Made by a program: the position numbers and the translations under genes. Under the pieces are notes generated by a model. It was not told the DNA's origin. It did not search any database and was given only the letters and a program-made list of their open reading frames with translations. From the NCBI GenBank assembly GCA_002386065.1, contig DGES01000062.1, positions 1 through 6,293 on the forward strand: a DNA stretch of 6,293 bases, written 5' to 3'. Positions 5,345 to 6,293 of this stretch are shown here, piece after piece (the first letter of the stretch is position 1; every line of letters starts with the position of its first letter). This stretch comes from Firmicutes bacterium UBA3920 (GTDB lineage Bacteria; Bacillota; Clostridia; Caldicoprobacterales; Xylanivirgaceae).

Positions 5345-5495
5345 AGAAAAGATCCCCCATTTTAAAAGTATTTTTGCCGGGGTTTGGATACGCCTTGGAA
5401 AACTACTCTCCGCAACACCTGCGGAACGAAATTCTTAGCCCATTGGAATCACCCTGCCCTCTTTTATCTTCCTCTGTTTCCATAGTTTGTCTTTA
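5345..5495 (-). promoter_or_regulatory. Long 5' leader with hairpin and possible ribosome-site pairing
   Basis: About 150 transcribed bases separate the promoter from the start codon. They contain a perfect hairpin TCCGCA/TGCGGA (5420-5425 with 5409-5414, five-base loop). A CCCC (5379-5382) could pair with the GGGGG of the ribosome-binding site (5354-5358) and so hide it. This suggests control of translation by RNA structure. I compared it by eye with FMN, cyclic-di-GMP I/II, cobalamin, SAM-I and THF riboswitches and found only fragmentary resemblance, so no class is assigned. Confidence 0.35.
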
Positions 5496-5501
5496 TATAA
5501 A

Positions 5502-5530
5502 ATTATACTACCAAAATTTAACTATTTCAA
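5502..5530 (-). promoter_or_regulatory. Sigma-A-type promoter of the secreted protein gene
   Basis: On the minus strand TTGAAA (5525-5530) is followed by a 17-base spacer and a perfect TATAAT (5502-5507). The -35 differs from TTGACA at one position. Transcription would start near 5495. It probably serves both the secreted-protein and protease genes. Confidence 0.8.
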
Positions 5531-5610
5531 CGGTTTTTATTCTGCAAAAATCGACAAGTTTCGCATTGGCCTCTATTAGTAAATTCTTTGCATTTTTAAG
5601 TAACACTAAT

Positions 5611-5655
5611 TTATTATAAAAAGAATCCCTTTATTTTTATATAAGAGACTTCTTT
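5611..5655 (-). terminator. Terminator after the rRNA methyltransferase gene
   Basis: On the minus strand AAAGAA, a bulged G and TCTCTT (5643-5655) pair with AAGGGA and TTCTTT (5620-5631), one pair being T-G, around an 11-base loop. An AT-rich tail beginning TTATAATAA follows. It lies about 45 bases after the methyltransferase stop. The stem is AT-rich and the T tract is imperfect, so its strength is uncertain. The remaining stretch to 5700 shows nothing else. Confidence 0.5.
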
Positions 5656-5699
5656 TTATTAAAGTATTTATTTATCAGCTTTTACTGCTTTACCTATTA

Positions 5700-6293
5700 T
5701 CACACTTTAGACATCAAGACAACACTCTCAACGTGTTTTGTATATGGAAATAGATCCACCGGCTGAGCCTCACGTGCAGTATAACCATATTCCTTAAGAT
5801 ACCCAAGATCTCTAGCTAATGTTGCAGGGTTACACGATACATACACGATTCTACTAGGCTCTGCCTTTACGATTACCTCTAATAGTTCTTTGTCACATCC
5901 CTTTCTTGGAGGATCTAAGACTACCACATCAGGTCTTATTCCCTTATCTACTATATCAGGTACAACTCTCTCTGCCCTTCCTTTTATAAATTTCACATTT
6001 TCCATACCATTTAATCTTGCGTTCTTTTTAGCATCTTCTACTGCATCGCTCACTGACTCTATACCATATACCTGTTTTGTATACTTAGCAAGGAATAGGG
6101 ATATAGTACCTATGCCACAATAGACATCAAATACAGTCTCTTCTCCCGCTAATTTTGCATAGTTCAAAGCCTTTCCATATACAACTTCAGTCTGGACGGG
6201 GTTGACTTGAAAAAAAGATAAGGGTGATATCCTAAATTTATACTCACCTATGGTATCTATAATGTAATCTCTTCCCCATAATACCACATTGTC
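5700..6293 (-). CDS. rlmD: 23S rRNA (uracil-5-)-methyltransferase RlmD family, C-terminal part
   Basis: The frame is open at the window edge, so only the last 197 residues of a protein usually about 450 long are present. A GTG at 6287 is not a real start. The protein adds a methyl group from S-adenosylmethionine to carbon 5 of a uridine in 23S rRNA in the cytoplasm. Seen in this piece: SFFQVN, the SAM-binding motif VFDVYCGIGTISLFLA (about 54-69), VLDPPRKGC (125-133), the nucleophile Cys154 in YVSCNPATLARDL, and the base Glu189 in HVESVVL. All catalytic motifs of the TrmA/RlmD family are intact. Firmicutes often use one enzyme (RlmCD) for two positions, which cannot be told from this part. The N-terminal TRAM domain and any iron-sulfur cysteines lie outside the window. 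It has no evident link to the neighbouring secreted-protein operon. Confidence 0.93.
   Translation of the reverse strand, partial: DNVVLWGRDYIIDTIGEYKFRISPLSFFQVNPVQTEVVYGKALNYAKLAGEETVFDVYCGIGTISLFLAKYTKQVYGIESVSDAVEDAKKNARLNGMENVKFIKGRAERVVPDIVDKGIRPDVVVLDPPRKGCDKELLEVIVKAEPSRIVYVSCNPATLARDLGYLKEYGYTAREAQPVDLFPYTKHVESVVLMSKV

Noticed and set aside
5345..5495. FMN or THF riboswitch, from short matches (GGGCAGGGTGA, GGAGAGTAG)
   Set aside because: Only single short blocks agree. The other conserved parts of either class are missing, and a secreted protein is not a usual target.
5374..5619. Plus-strand 81-codon frame
   Set aside because: It starts with TTG without a ribosome-binding site and lies antisense to the promoter and leader of the secreted-protein gene.
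1..6293. CRISPR array, tRNA or rRNA genes
   Set aside because: No regularly spaced direct repeats, tRNA cloverleaf or rRNA sequence was seen on either strand.

Overview
The window looks like the edge of a draft contig from a low-GC Firmicute, most likely a member of the Clostridia. The composition is AT-rich, Shine-Dalgarno sites are strong and purine-rich, one ECF sigma gene carries a zinc-finger anti-sigma partner, and the IS256-type transposase remnant resembles clostridial ones. No species can be named. The first 19 bases match the Nextera/Tn5 mosaic-end adapter in 18 of 19 positions, so they are library sequence rather than genome.

Left part (20-1490): an accessory, decayed zone. It begins with the outward-facing end of an IS256-like element (terminal repeat about 260-284) that contains a strongly self-complementary segment. 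This element abuts a 5'-truncated, transposase-like reading frame (to 535), which is followed by a terminator hairpin. On the minus strand lie a small BamE/SmpA-like protein whose signal peptide appears to have been replaced (850-1239), a cluster of perfect inverted repeats (1142-1252), and the first 25 or so codons of an IS256-family transposase with its ribosome-binding site and left terminal repeat (1268-1485).

Central part (1571-5530), all minus strand, read right to left: a sigma-A-type promoter and a long leader drive a secreted protein of unknown family (4319-5344). A 12-bp hairpin separates it from a membrane-anchored subtilisin-like (S8) protease (3162-4232). Next comes a candidate ECF-type promoter, an ECF sigma factor (2605-3108), an overlapping zinc-finger anti-sigma factor (2448-2618), a three-helix membrane protein (1839-2396), a two-helix membrane protein (1620-1823) and a GC-rich terminator (1571-1604). 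The anti-sigma gene and the three-helix gene share one reading frame interrupted by a single TAA. Together they read as one normal 259-residue transmembrane anti-sigma factor, so this copy is split by a nonsense codon or a sequencing error.

Right edge (5700-6293): the C-terminal 197 residues of an RlmD-family 23S rRNA uracil-5-methyltransferase, followed by its own terminator. This is core-genome sequence.

Working model (inference): the exported protein and the cell-surface protease form a pair, and the adjacent sigma/anti-sigma pair is an envelope-sensing switch. The protease might process the exported protein, act on the anti-sigma factor, or both. The split of the anti-sigma factor would separate the zinc-finger domain that binds sigma from its membrane sensor.
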